64,000 nucleotides of DNA from Ignavibacteriales bacterium (GTDB lineage: Bacteria; Bacteroidota; Ignavibacteria; UBA10030; SZUA-254), in the NCBI GenBank assembly GCA_016218025.1, contig JACRFD010000074.1, positions 1-64,000 of the forward strand. Reading direction: 5' to 3'. Shown here in pieces: positions 1-8,090 of the stretch. Positions within the stretch are counted from its first letter, which is position 1; each line of letters begins with the position of its first letter. Both the position numbers and the translations under genes were made by a program. The notes under the pieces are model-generated. The model ran no database searches. It saw only the letters and a program-made list of their open reading frames with translations, and was not told the origin of the DNA.

Positions 1-90
1 ACTCACTGCGAGCTGCTCATTGGCTCTTCGTGGCTACCGCCCTTTTATTTTGAATGTTTGTTTGTTACCTAATCTTTATCGTATATTTTA

Positions 91-136
91 CTGACATTTC
101 TATTGGGTTATAGAACCTGACATTTCTATCGAGTTA
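91..136. repeat. Two-unit imperfect tandem repeat
   Basis: Two 20-bp units (91-110 and 117-136) with the core CTGACATTTCTAT differ at only two positions and are spaced with a period of 26 bp. They lie in the noncoding left margin. Function unknown; they may be the edge of a longer array outside the window. Confidence 0.6.
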
Positions 137-165
137 CAACATATTGTTTGTCATTTCGAAGAAGT

Positions 166-234
166 CCCGTAGGGACGACTGAGAAATCTAATTTTAGGTG
201 GCGAATTTAAGATTTCTCATCCCACTTCAACGGG
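166..234. repeat. Imperfect palindromic intergenic element
   Basis: TGAGAAATCT (180-189) pairs with AGATTTCTCA (210-219) around a 20-nt loop. The helix continues outward with GGGA/TCCC and CCCGT/ACGGG after small bulges. This looks like a REP-type dispersed element, but no second copy is present here, so the family assignment is inferred. Confidence 0.55.
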
Positions 235-267
235 CGTCAAGCGCCGGCAAGCTCACGCCTCGACTAG

Positions 268-296
268 CGTCACTCTTCGACAAGCTCAGAGTGACG
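268..296. repeat. Short inverted repeat overlapping the rluD-family stop
   Basis: CGTCACTCT (268-276) and AGAGTGACG (288-296) are perfect 9-bp arms around an 11-nt loop. The right arm supplies the stop codon and last residues of the minus-strand pseudouridine synthase. There is no T-run, so it is a weak terminator candidate and more like a dispersed repeat. Confidence 0.6.
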
Positions 297-1275
297 ATTG
301 CCGAAGGAGATTTAGTATTTCTGTAAAGTCGGGTGGCAGTTGAGATTCGAAGTGCAATGTTTCTTTTGTAACGGGGTGAATAAATCCGAGCGTCTTGGCG
401 TGTAATGCCTGTCGGTTAATAATTTTTAGAAATTGCCCCACTTCCTCTTTTTTCTTTTTCTCCGTGCCGCCCCAGGCAATCCGCCTGCCGCCGTAAGTCG
501 GGTCGCCGAACACAGGATGACCGATATGATGAAGATGAACGCGTATCTGATGAGTGCGCCCCGTCCGCAATTTTAATTTTACGAGCGAAAGATATTCGAA
601 CTCTTCCAACACTTCATACTCTGTCGCGGCGGCTTTACCCGTATCGCTCACGGCAATCTTTTTTCTGTCAGATTTGCTTCTGCCCAGGGCGGCATCTATC
701 AAACCGGATTTCTTAGCTTTTTCAAATCGTCCCCACACAATAGCCCAGTACGCGCGATCGATTGTCCGTTTGGAAAATTGTTTCGCGAGATGCGCGTGCA
801 CTGTGTCGTTCTTAGCTATCACAATTATACCCGAAGTATCTTTATCGAGCCGGTGCACAATACCGGGGCGGGTTTGATCGTTTATTGTTGAAAGCCCAAG
901 GTTGCAGTGATGAAGCAGCGCATTGACGAGCGTACCGGTGTAATTTCCGTACGCGGGGTGAGTAACCATGCCTGCCGGTTTGTTGACAACGAGAAGATAA
1001 TCGTCTTCAAATAAAATTTCGAGCGGAATATTTTCGGCAACAACATCGGGCGCGGGCGGTTTTGGAATGATTATATGTATCACTTCTCCGGGCGCAACCG
1101 TGTGGCTTACTTTTACTTTCTTGCCGTCAACGGTTATGAATCCTTCTTTGATTCCCTGTTGAACTTTGGAGCGTGTGGCATTCTCTATATGGTGAGTCAG
1201 ATAAACATCGAGACGTTCTTTAACTTTTCCGGGAGGAATTATTATATCAAATTCGCGGGACGACATAGTCGTCAC
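286..1275 (-). CDS. rluD: RluA/RluD-family pseudouridine synthase
   Basis: This is a 23S rRNA pseudouridine synthase of the RluA/RluD family that isomerises uridine in rRNA. An N-terminal S4 RNA-binding domain spans about residues 20-66. The catalytic domain carries the hallmark HRLDKDTSG (141-149) with nucleophile Asp144, and a later GRTHQIRVH motif. Length (329 aa) is normal. It is the last gene of the long minus-strand cluster. Its GTG start overlaps the lspA TGA in a GTGA arrangement, though an in-frame ATG at 1266 is an alternative. The extreme C terminus (RQSSL) is encoded by a palindromic repeat arm, so the stop may have been moved by a repeat insertion. The exact uridine target (RluD or RluA/RluC type) cannot be told from sequence alone. 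Confidence 0.9.
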   Translation of the reverse strand: MTTMSSREFDIIIPPGKVKERLDVYLTHHIENATRSKVQQGIKEGFITVDGKKVKVSHTVAPGEVIHIIIPKPPAPDVVAENIPLEILFEDDYLLVVNKPAGMVTHPAYGNYTGTLVNALLHHCNLGLSTINDQTRPGIVHRLDKDTSGIIVIAKNDTVHAHLAKQFSKRTIDRAYWAIVWGRFEKAKKSGLIDAALGRSKSDRKKIAVSDTGKAAATEYEVLEEFEYLSLVKLKLRTGRTHQIRVHLHHIGHPVFGDPTYGGRRIAWGGTEKKKKEEVGQFLKIINRQALHAKTLGFIHPVTKETLHFESQLPPDFTEILNLLRQSSL

Positions 1276-1910
1276 GATTGTGTCTGGTTGGATTGAGCCT
1301 GCTCAGATGAAGTTTCTTGCGGTACAATTTTACCATCGTCGGCAACGGCAGCCAATTGCTGTGATGGATTTTCTTCACTAACTATTTTTCGGTGAACGAA
1401 TAGCATCAATATCACACCGCAGGTTACGGAAGTGTCTGCGATATTGAAAACTGGCCACCGATTCATGTGGTAACCGAAAATATTAACATTAAAGAAATCG
1501 ACATCGATAAAATCTACCACGCTGCCGTTGAAAAAACTTTTACCGGCAAATAAAAATCCATAAAACACACGGTCGATAAGATTACCCACTGCACCGCCGA
1601 GAATCATTGCCAAAGAAATACGGAATGGAAGATTTTCTTCACGGACTTTATAAAGATAAATAATAATTCCGATGCTGGCAGCGACTGAGAAGAGAGAAAA
1701 AAATAATTTACCACCAAGATCAATACCGAAAGCCATCCCGGGGTTTTCAATATAAGTGAGTCTTAAAAAATCACCGATGATTGAGATGCTTGTACCGTAA
1801 GGTAAACCGACATGGTGAATTCCCAGCAAAGGAATATCGATACCCTTGATGATTAACTTCGTTAGCTGATCGGAAAAGATAATCGCTAATGTAAAATATA
1901 AAACCCGCAC
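1272..1910 (-). CDS. lspA: Lipoprotein signal peptidase (signal peptidase II)
   Basis: Inner-membrane aspartyl protease that removes signal peptides from prolipoproteins after diacylglyceryl modification. Four hydrophobic segments are visible. The two catalytic aspartates sit in GNLIDR (Asp113) and FNIADT (Asp159), and the family motif ENPGMAFG is at 55-62. At 212 aa it is longer than the usual roughly 160 aa because of a polar, Gln/Ser-rich C-terminal tail from about residue 176, which probably lies in the cytoplasm. It follows the DksA-like gene by 19 bp and overlaps the pseudouridine synthase, so it is cotranscribed. Lipoprotein substrates in this window include the TatT-like protein at 16307. 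Confidence 0.95.
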   Translation of the reverse strand: MRVLYFTLAIIFSDQLTKLIIKGIDIPLLGIHHVGLPYGTSISIIGDFLRLTYIENPGMAFGIDLGGKLFFSLFSVAASIGIIIYLYKVREENLPFRISLAMILGGAVGNLIDRVFYGFLFAGKSFFNGSVVDFIDVDFFNVNIFGYHMNRWPVFNIADTSVTCGVILMLFVHRKIVSEENPSQQLAAVADDGKIVPQETSSEQAQSNQTQS

Positions 1911-1929
1911 GATGCTCTTTTATATAATT

Positions 1930-2487
1930 TTATTTTTGTGATTTTAATTTACACTGCAAACATTGCTGGGCATGAGGCACTGCTTCGAGACGTTCCTTCT
2001 CAATCAGTTTACCACAACCTGTACATCTTCCATATTCTCCTTTATCAATTCTCACTAAAGCATCTTCGAGATGATTAAGGAATTTCCCTTCGCGTGAAGC
2101 GAACAAAAATGTTTTCTCACGTTCCATTGCATCGGTACCTTGCTCCATGTGCGTGGAGTAAGTCGAGTTTTCAGTTGCGTACTCGCCAGTCGTTGAATCC
2201 ATCATTGTATCGCGTAAAGTCTCTAATTCTTCAATTATCTCTTTTTTCTTTTCCAGAATAATAGATTTGAAGTAATTCAAATCTTCTTTAGAATATTTAG
2301 CTTTACTGAAAACTTTCGGCGGTTCAGCTTTCTGTGCTGCCGGTTTTGGAACGGGTTTGGGCTTACGTACCGGCTTCGGTTTTGCAGCCGCAATTTTTCT
2401 TTTCTTATTTTTTTCTTTTAGCAACTTTATAGTTTTATCTGCAATACCTGCATTCTTCTTCGTCTTAGCCATATTTTTCTTCCCCAT
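1930..2487 (-). CDS. DksA/TraR-type C4 zinc-finger protein (YlyA-like)
   Basis: A 185-aa protein with a Lys/Pro/Ala-rich basic N terminus (1-60), a central helical coiled-coil-like region (66-145) and a C-terminal zinc finger with Cys155, Cys158, Cys176 and Cys179. Members of the DksA/TraR family bind the RNA polymerase secondary channel and modulate transcription initiation. The position between ileS and lspA matches ylyA in Bacillus. The conserved MEQGTDAMEREK segment (114-125) fits the family. The start is uncertain: an in-frame ATG at 2472 (MAKTKK) has GGGGAAG just upstream, while the first ATG at 2487 has no clear ribosome site. Whether this protein responds to ppGpp cannot be judged. 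Confidence 0.85.
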   Translation of the reverse strand: MGKKNMAKTKKNAGIADKTIKLLKEKNKKRKIAAAKPKPVRKPKPVPKPAAQKAEPPKVFSKAKYSKEDLNYFKSIILEKKKEIIEELETLRDTMMDSTTGEYATENSTYSTHMEQGTDAMEREKTFLFASREGKFLNHLEDALVRIDKGEYGRCTGCGKLIEKERLEAVPHAQQCLQCKLKSQK

Positions 2488-2505
2488 AAATTGAACTTAT
2501 TGTAA

Positions 2506-5500
2506 TTATACTCTTTCAATCGCAATTGTACAAATTTCACCGTTGAGGTCTTGATCGGCAGTGAACGATTTTGCACTGACTTCTTCGCCAATTTCAACCG
2601 CGAGTGTTTCGTTTTTTATATACTCGGTCAAACCGGAGATTGCATTTCTCAATCTCTCACTCGGTTTAAACTTAATCCGGATTCTGTCTGTCACATCGAA
2701 TCCGGCATCTTTTCTCATGTTTTGAATTCTGTTGACAAATTCGCGGGCAAATCCTTCGTTGATTAATTCTTCCGTCAACTCGATATCAAGCGCCACAGTT
2801 ATCACTGCATCAGACTCGACAGCCCAACCCTTTATATCTTCATGCAGTATTTCAACATCTTCGCGAGTGATCACGGTTCCGTTTCCGTTAATCTCAACAG
2901 TTATACTTCCGTTCTTTTCGATGTTTCTGATATCTGCAGTTCCGAAATTTCTGATAGCCGCAGCTATCGGCTGAACGTTCTTACCGTGCTTCGGTCCTAA
3001 AGATTTGAAATTAGGCTTAACGGTTTTGTGAACTATTCCGGAATCATCACCGACATACTCGATCTTCTTCACATTGATTTCGTCGAGAATCACTTCTTCC
3101 ATTTTCTGAATCTCAATCTTATCGCGTTCATTCGAGATCGGAACAATCAAACGTCCGAGCGGCTGCCTTACTTTCAGATTCGATTTGTTCCTTATCGCCC
3201 TGACAAGTGAGACGATTCTTTCCGCTTTTTCCATGCGCGATTCGAGATCGGAATCAATTTCATTTGCATTTACGTTTGGAATCAGCGAAAGATGCACGGA
3301 AATTTCTTTCTCTCTTTTTGAAACGTTCGAGAGATTTCTGAAAAGCTCTTCTGCGAGGAATGGTGCAAACGGAGCCATTAGTTTTGATATTACGAGCAGA
3401 CATTCGTAAAGTGTCTGATAAGCAGCAAGCTTATCGGGACCCATCTCGTTCTTCCAAAAACGTCTGCGGTTTCTTCGGACATACCAGTTTGAAAGTTGAT
3501 CGATAGTAAAATCGCTTATCGCCCGCGCTGCTTTTGTTACGTCGTACGCATCCATCGCTTCATCGAAATTTGCAATAAGCGTATTCAAAGCAGATATTAT
3601 CCATCTATCGATTTCCTGACGGTCTTTTAATGGAATTTTTTCTTCCCGGTATTCAAACTTATCAATGTTCGCATACAGACTGAAGAACGAATATGTGTTA
3701 AGCAAAGTACCGAAAAATTTCCTCTGCACTTCTACCAATCCATCCTGATCGAATAAGGTCGGACGCCACGGCGGGCTGTTCGCAACCAAATACCATCTCG
3801 TGGTATCTGCTCCGAACTTTTCTATAATCATAAATGGATCAACAGTGTTTCCCTTCGATTTCGACATTTTTTGTCCATCGTTATCCAATATCAGATCGTT
3901 GACAAGTATATTTTTATATGCCGGCTTGTCGAATAAGAATGTACTGATTGAGTGAAGAGAATAAAACCATCCGCGAGTTTGATCAACTCCTTCACAAATA
4001 AAATCTGCCGGATGCTGTTCACCTGAATCGATCAGTTCTTTATTCTCGAAAGGATAATGCCACTGAGCGAACGGCATTGCACCTGAATCGAACCAGACAT
4101 CTATTAATTCCGGAGTACGTTTCATTTCGCCGCCGCATGAACAATTAAAAGTAACCGCATCAACGTATGGTTTGTGAAGATCGACGGTGGCTTGCAAACC
4201 TTTACCGCCCTTTAATTCTTCTATACTTCCTACACATTTCTGCTTACCGCATTTTTCGCAGACCCAGATGGGAAGAGGCGTCCCCCAGAACCTGTCGCGT
4301 GAAAGCGACCAGTCTTTATTTTCTTCAAGCCAATTGCCGAACCTTCCCTCGCCAACTTCGGGCGGGAACCAATTGATTGTTTTATTCAATTCAACCATTC
4401 TTGGTGCGTATTTTGTGGTTGCGATGTACCACGATTCGCGTGCATAATAAAGAAGGGGAGTTTTACATCTCCAGCAATGTGGGTAACTGTGAGTGATCAT
4501 TTCTTTTTTATAAAGAATATGACGCTGCTTAAGATTATAAATTATATCGGGATCTGCTTCCTTCACAAATTTATTCGCAAACTCGGTAACTTCGGAACCG
4601 AATTCACCACTCTTATTAACAGGATGAATTGCTGGAAGTCCGTATTTTCTTGATACCTGATAATCATCTTCACCATAAGCAGGTGCAATGTGAACGATTC
4701 CCGAACCGTCTTCGGTTGTTACGAAATCGCCTTCGATAACATACCACGCTTTTTCTTTGACCGGATGATAACTGAAAAGACGTTCATACTCTTTACCAAG
4801 GAGTTTTTCACCTTTAAACTTATCAAGAACAACATACTCTCCATCCAGCACGCCCAAGCGAGCTTCTGCAAGAATTAATTTTTCTCCTTTATGTTCGATC
4901 TTAACATAATCGACTTTTGGATTTACGGCTAATGCAACATTCGAAATCAGAGTCCAGGGTGTTGTAGTCCAGACGAGAAAGAAAGTGTTCTCTTCTTCTT
5001 TCACTTTCATTTTTACATAGATGCTTGGGTCTTTTACATCCTGATATCCCAAAGAAACTTCATGTGACGACAAAGGTGTTTCGCAGCGCGGACAATACGG
5101 CTGGATTTTAAATCCTTTGTAGATCAACCCTTTATCAAAATATTGTTTCAGCGCCCACCAGATAGATTCAATATATTCATTGGTGAAGGTGATATACGGA
5201 TCATCGAGATTCACCCAGTAACCCATCCGCTGGGTCATCTTTTCCCATTCACCCAAATATTTCCAGACAGATTTCTTACATTCTTCGTTGAACTTTGAGA
5301 CTCCGTATTTCACAATATCATCTTTGTGTTTGAAGCCGAGCATTTTTTCAACTTCTATTTCAACCGGAAGACCGTGCGTGTCCCATCCAGCTTTGCGATG
5401 AACTTGAAATCCGCGCATTGTTTTGTAGCGGCAGACTAAATCTTTTAGAGTGCGGCTCATTACGTGGTGAATACCGGGCCGGCCGTTGGCAGTCGGAGGT

Positions 5501-5637
5501 CCTTCATAAAAAGTGAACCCTTTATTTTTATCCCGTTCGGAAACACTCTTTTCAAAAATTTTATTTTCCTGCCAGAATTTTAATATCTCAAGTTCGAGTG
5601 TCGAATAATTTATTTTATCGTTTAATTCTTTGAACAC
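2506..5637 (-). CDS. ileS: Isoleucyl-tRNA synthetase
   Basis: Class I synthetase that charges tRNA-Ile. The HIGH box appears as GIHHV (55-59), preceded by YEGPPTANG. The KMSKS loop is at about 589-596 (QKMSKSKGN). The editing (CP1) domain has the TTPWTL motif. Paired CxxC sites (CEKCGK, CSCGG) suggest zinc ligands. At 1043 aa, with this N terminus, it resembles the longer eukaryote-like IleS2 class rather than the roughly 930-aa Bacillus/E. coli class; IleS2 enzymes are often naturally mupirocin-tolerant, but that is family knowledge and not visible here. It follows the DUF2905 gene by 11 bp and precedes the zinc-finger gene by 18 bp, inside one operon. Confidence 0.97.
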   Translation of the reverse strand: MFKELNDKINYSTLELEILKFWQENKIFEKSVSERDKNKGFTFYEGPPTANGRPGIHHVMSRTLKDLVCRYKTMRGFQVHRKAGWDTHGLPVEIEVEKMLGFKHKDDIVKYGVSKFNEECKKSVWKYLGEWEKMTQRMGYWVNLDDPYITFTNEYIESIWWALKQYFDKGLIYKGFKIQPYCPRCETPLSSHEVSLGYQDVKDPSIYVKMKVKEEENTFFLVWTTTPWTLISNVALAVNPKVDYVKIEHKGEKLILAEARLGVLDGEYVVLDKFKGEKLLGKEYERLFSYHPVKEKAWYVIEGDFVTTEDGSGIVHIAPAYGEDDYQVSRKYGLPAIHPVNKSGEFGSEVTEFANKFVKEADPDIIYNLKQRHILYKKEMITHSYPHCWRCKTPLLYYARESWYIATTKYAPRMVELNKTINWFPPEVGEGRFGNWLEENKDWSLSRDRFWGTPLPIWVCEKCGKQKCVGSIEELKGGKGLQATVDLHKPYVDAVTFNCSCGGEMKRTPELIDVWFDSGAMPFAQWHYPFENKELIDSGEQHPADFICEGVDQTRGWFYSLHSISTFLFDKPAYKNILVNDLILDNDGQKMSKSKGNTVDPFMIIEKFGADTTRWYLVANSPPWRPTLFDQDGLVEVQRKFFGTLLNTYSFFSLYANIDKFEYREEKIPLKDRQEIDRWIISALNTLIANFDEAMDAYDVTKAARAISDFTIDQLSNWYVRRNRRRFWKNEMGPDKLAAYQTLYECLLVISKLMAPFAPFLAEELFRNLSNVSKREKEISVHLSLIPNVNANEIDSDLESRMEKAERIVSLVRAIRNKSNLKVRQPLGRLIVPISNERDKIEIQKMEEVILDEINVKKIEYVGDDSGIVHKTVKPNFKSLGPKHGKNVQPIAAAIRNFGTADIRNIEKNGSITVEINGNGTVITREDVEILHEDIKGWAVESDAVITVALDIELTEELINEGFAREFVNRIQNMRKDAGFDVTDRIRIKFKPSERLRNAISGLTEYIKNETLAVEIGEEVSAKSFTADQDLNGEICTIAIERV

Positions 5638-5648
5638 GTTTGTCTCGT

Positions 5649-5879
5649 TTATTTTTTACTTAAATATGATAATAACCAGATAATGCCGGTAAGCAAAATG
5701 CTTAAAATAATACTCGTAGTTATTGGAAAGAAAATCTGATAATTTTCTTTGTTGATGGAAATATCGCCGGGCAACTTTCCGATAAACGGAATTTTGTCCG
5801 TGAATCTTAATAATATTCCGATTCCTGTAATAACTATACCTAAAATGATTAATATTTTTCCGAGATGCTGGGTCATCAA
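5649..5879 (-). CDS. DUF2905 family small membrane protein
   Basis: A 76-aa protein with two hydrophobic helices (about 8-27 and 48-72) and the central segment IPFIGKLPGDI that typifies DUF2905. Function is unknown. It lies 11 bp upstream of ileS and 23 bp downstream of the purine nucleoside phosphorylase gene, so it is part of the cluster. The second Met (residue 2) could equally be the start. Confidence 0.85.
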   Translation of the reverse strand: MMTQHLGKILIILGIVITGIGILLRFTDKIPFIGKLPGDISINKENYQIFFPITTSIILSILLTGIIWLLSYLSKK

Positions 5880-5902
5880 AAAATTGGGATAAACGAAAGG
5901 GA

Positions 5903-6730
5903 TTAAATCCGCTTCACAAGTTCTTTCATTAATTTAGTCAACTTAGGCTGGGCTTTATTTGCAGTTTTAATTATCTCTTCAACAGATACTGGTTCCAATG
6001 TATCGGGGAAACATTCATCGGTGATTATTGAAATCCCAAACGTTCGCATACCCATATGATTTGCAATTATATTTTCAGGAACGGTAGACATTCCTACCGC
6101 ATCGGCACCTATGTTTCTTAGGAATCTATACTCTGCTCTTGTCTCGAGATTGGGTCCTTGAACCGCAACAAACACTCCGTGCTGAACTTTTATTCTTAAT
6201 TCTTTGGAAACTTTATCAGCCAAAGAAATAAGTTCACGGCTGTATGGTTCCGACATGTCGGGAAAACGCGGACCTAAATAATCTTCATTGGGTCCGATGA
6301 GGGGATTATTACCCTGAAAATTTATGTGGTCGGTTATTATCATCAGATCGCCGCGATGAAATTCCGGATTCATACCGCCTGCAGCATTTGAAATTAATAG
6401 TGTATTTACACCGAGACCGATTTTTTCCGACATAACTCGTACAGGATAAGTCACCTGCTGAAGCGTGTAACCTTCATAAAGATGGAATCTACCCTGCATG
6501 GCAACGATTTTTCTTCCTGCAAGTGAGCCGAAAATCAGTTTGCCATGATGAGATTCAACAGTTGAGATCGGGAAATGAGGTACCTCTTCATAATCGAGAA
6601 CTATTTCTTTTCTGATTTCTTTTACCAATCCGCCTAAACCTGTGCCAAGAATTATCCCGACTTCAGGACGCATTTTAGTATGCTTCCTGATATATGCAAT
6701 CGATTCCTGAACCTGTTCCTGTAAAGTCAT
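5903..6730 (-). CDS. Purine nucleoside phosphorylase (PNP-I, trimeric type)
   Basis: Phosphorolysis of (deoxy)inosine and (deoxy)guanosine to base and ribose-1-phosphate in purine salvage. Family motifs include ILGTGLGGL near residue 27, [42 protein letters not shown] and [17 protein letters not shown], followed by [12 protein letters not shown]. The purine-site Glu (ETRAEY) and Asn are present in the usual context of the mammalian-like trimeric class. Length (275 aa) is typical. It starts 6 bp after the divIVA stop. A salvage enzyme is an insertion relative to the otherwise Firmicute-like order of this cluster. The symbol (punA/pnp/deoD) varies between genomes, so none is given. Confidence 0.93.
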   Translation of the reverse strand: MTLQEQVQESIAYIRKHTKMRPEVGIILGTGLGGLVKEIRKEIVLDYEEVPHFPISTVESHHGKLIFGSLAGRKIVAMQGRFHLYEGYTLQQVTYPVRVMSEKIGLGVNTLLISNAAGGMNPEFHRGDLMIITDHINFQGNNPLIGPNEDYLGPRFPDMSEPYSRELISLADKVSKELRIKVQHGVFVAVQGPNLETRAEYRFLRNIGADAVGMSTVPENIIANHMGMRTFGISIITDECFPDTLEPVSVEEIIKTANKAQPKLTKLMKELVKRI

Positions 6731-6736
6731 TTTATC

Positions 6737-7276
6737 TCAACCTAACTGTTTAAGAATATCTTCCATCTCTGTTTTCATTACTGCCGGCTCTGCCGAATTA
6801 TTTTCATTCTTATTCGAATGAATTTCTTCATCTACTTCCAATGCTTTAATCAGATCGAGCTCCGATTTGAGCACCATTTTTAATCTGGCGCCGATTGAAT
6901 CTTTCTTCGCTTTTAAGATTGTGATCTGTTCGTTCAACGAATTAAGATCGGTTCTTGCTTTCTCAAGAATCTGTGCAGATTTGATTTCTGCTTCCTGTAA
7001 AATCAACTGAGATTCTTTGCGTGCAATTTCAACAGTCTTTCCGGCAGTTTCTTGTCCCTGCATCAATGTTTGCTGCAAAGCTTTTTCAATAGATTGATAA
7101 TCTTTCAATCTTGTTTCAAGCTCTATAACTTTTTTTGACAGGTCATCGTTGTTTTTACGGGCATCTGCAATTTCGTCTGCAATTCTTGCAAGGAACGAAG
7201 ATACTTCAACCGTATCGAAACCTGAAAATTTCGTACGGAATTTTTGTGAACGTATTTCTGAAATTGAAAGATTCAT
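6737..7276 (-). CDS. divIVA: DivIVA-domain protein
   Basis: A 179-aa coiled-coil protein. The N-terminal DivIVA-type membrane-binding domain reads ISEIRSQKF followed by FSGFDTVEVSSFL, the classic GYD..EV..FL signature. Residues 30-145 are heptad-rich coiled coil, then an acidic tail. I use the ATG at 7276 instead of an in-frame upstream codon at 7312: the downstream one gives the standard family N terminus and begins 4 bp after the yggS stop. DivIVA proteins sense negative membrane curvature and recruit polar growth or septum factors in Gram-positives. Here the gene sits between yggS and pnp in a cluster that also holds ileS and lspA, as in Bacillus. Its role in this envelope type is not known from sequence. 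Confidence 0.85.
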   Translation of the reverse strand: MNLSISEIRSQKFRTKFSGFDTVEVSSFLARIADEIADARKNNDDLSKKVIELETRLKDYQSIEKALQQTLMQGQETAGKTVEIARKESQLILQEAEIKSAQILEKARTDLNSLNEQITILKAKKDSIGARLKMVLKSELDLIKALEVDEEIHSNKNENNSAEPAVMKTEMEDILKQLG

Positions 7277-7280
7277 CTTT

Positions 7281-7958
7281 TTAAACTCTCTGACCAAAAA
7301 TTGCAGTCCCAATTCTTACCATCGTAGCTCCTTCTTGAATAGCGATTTCAAAATCGTTAGACATACCCATCGACAACACCGGTAATTTAAAATTTTTTAT
7401 TTCAAGAGCATCTCTTAAATTTTTCAAACTCCGGAACGATTCTCTTGAATCTTCCGGATCGTATGAAAACGGTCCCATCGTCATCAATCCTGAGATTGCG
7501 ATATTCTCCAATTCAAACAATGAAGCAACCAGATTGTGTGCTTCATCTGCCGAAACACCGAATTTTGTTTCTTCTTTACTGGTATTAACTTCCACTAAAA
7601 TATTGATTTTCCGACCGGCCCTTTTTGCATATTTGGATATTTCCACGCCTAATTTCAAAGAATCTACAGCGTGAATCATTTGAATCCAATCGGCAATATA
7701 TTTTACTTTGTTTGTCTGAAGGTGTCCGATGAAATGCCAATGCACCGGAAGATCGGTAATCGCAGCATGTTTTTCGCGCAATTCCTGTATATAATTTTCA
7801 CCGAGATTCAGGAGACCCGACTTCAAACCTTCTCTGATTAAATCGATGCCGACAGTTTTTGAAACGGCAATAAGCGTTATATCGTCTGGTTTTCGACCAC
7901 TTTTTTCGCAAGCGTTTGCAATACGACGTTTAATATTTTCGATATTTTGAGCGATCAT
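7281..7958 (-). CDS. yggS: YggS/YlmE family PLP-homeostasis protein
   Basis: A 225-aa single-domain alanine-racemase-fold protein that binds pyridoxal phosphate and buffers the cellular PLP pool; no enzymatic reaction is established for the family. The PLP lysine is Lys34 in LIAVSKT. Other motifs are LGENYIQELREKH, HWHFIGHLQTNK, VEVNTSKEETKFG and LSMGMSNDFEIAIQEGATMVRIGTAIFG. The start at 7958 (MIAQNIENIK) is preferred over an in-frame upstream codon at 8072: it matches family length, and the upstream stretch holds a plausible promoter. It is the first gene of the minus-strand cluster and lies 4 bp from divIVA. Confidence 0.93.
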   Translation of the reverse strand: MIAQNIENIKRRIANACEKSGRKPDDITLIAVSKTVGIDLIREGLKSGLLNLGENYIQELREKHAAITDLPVHWHFIGHLQTNKVKYIADWIQMIHAVDSLKLGVEISKYAKRAGRKINILVEVNTSKEETKFGVSADEAHNLVASLFELENIAISGLMTMGPFSYDPEDSRESFRSLKNLRDALEIKNFKLPVLSMGMSNDFEIAIQEGATMVRIGTAIFGQRV

Positions 7959-7976
7959 CTGGTCGTTATGGGAATA

Positions 7977-8005
7977 AATATACCTGATTTTTCCGTAAAA
8001 AACAA
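7977..8005 (-). promoter_or_regulatory. Candidate sigma70-type promoter of the yggS-rluD cluster
   Basis: On the minus strand TTGTTT (8000-8005), a 17-bp spacer and TATATT (7977-7982) end 18 bp before the yggS ATG. The -35 box is weak. Transcription would start near 7970, giving a leader of about 12 nt. Confidence 0.4.
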
Positions 8006-8035
8006 TGAACCTTTTCTTTACTTTTTGGTGGGGGC

Positions 8036-8065
8036 TTGACTTCCGACTTATTTTTTCTTTATATT
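8036..8065 (+). promoter_or_regulatory. Sigma70-type promoter of the TPR gene
   Basis: TTGACT (8036-8041), an 18-bp spacer and TATATT (8060-8065) lie 25 bp upstream of the ATG at 8091. It is divergent from the yggS promoter, so both units share a roughly 130-bp control region. Confidence 0.55.
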
Positions 8066-8090
8066 TAGTCAATACAATTCACAAGAGAAT

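Noticed and set aside
554..877. A 107-codon plus-strand ORF inside the rluD-family gene
   Set aside because: Antisense to a clearly conserved gene and with no motif.
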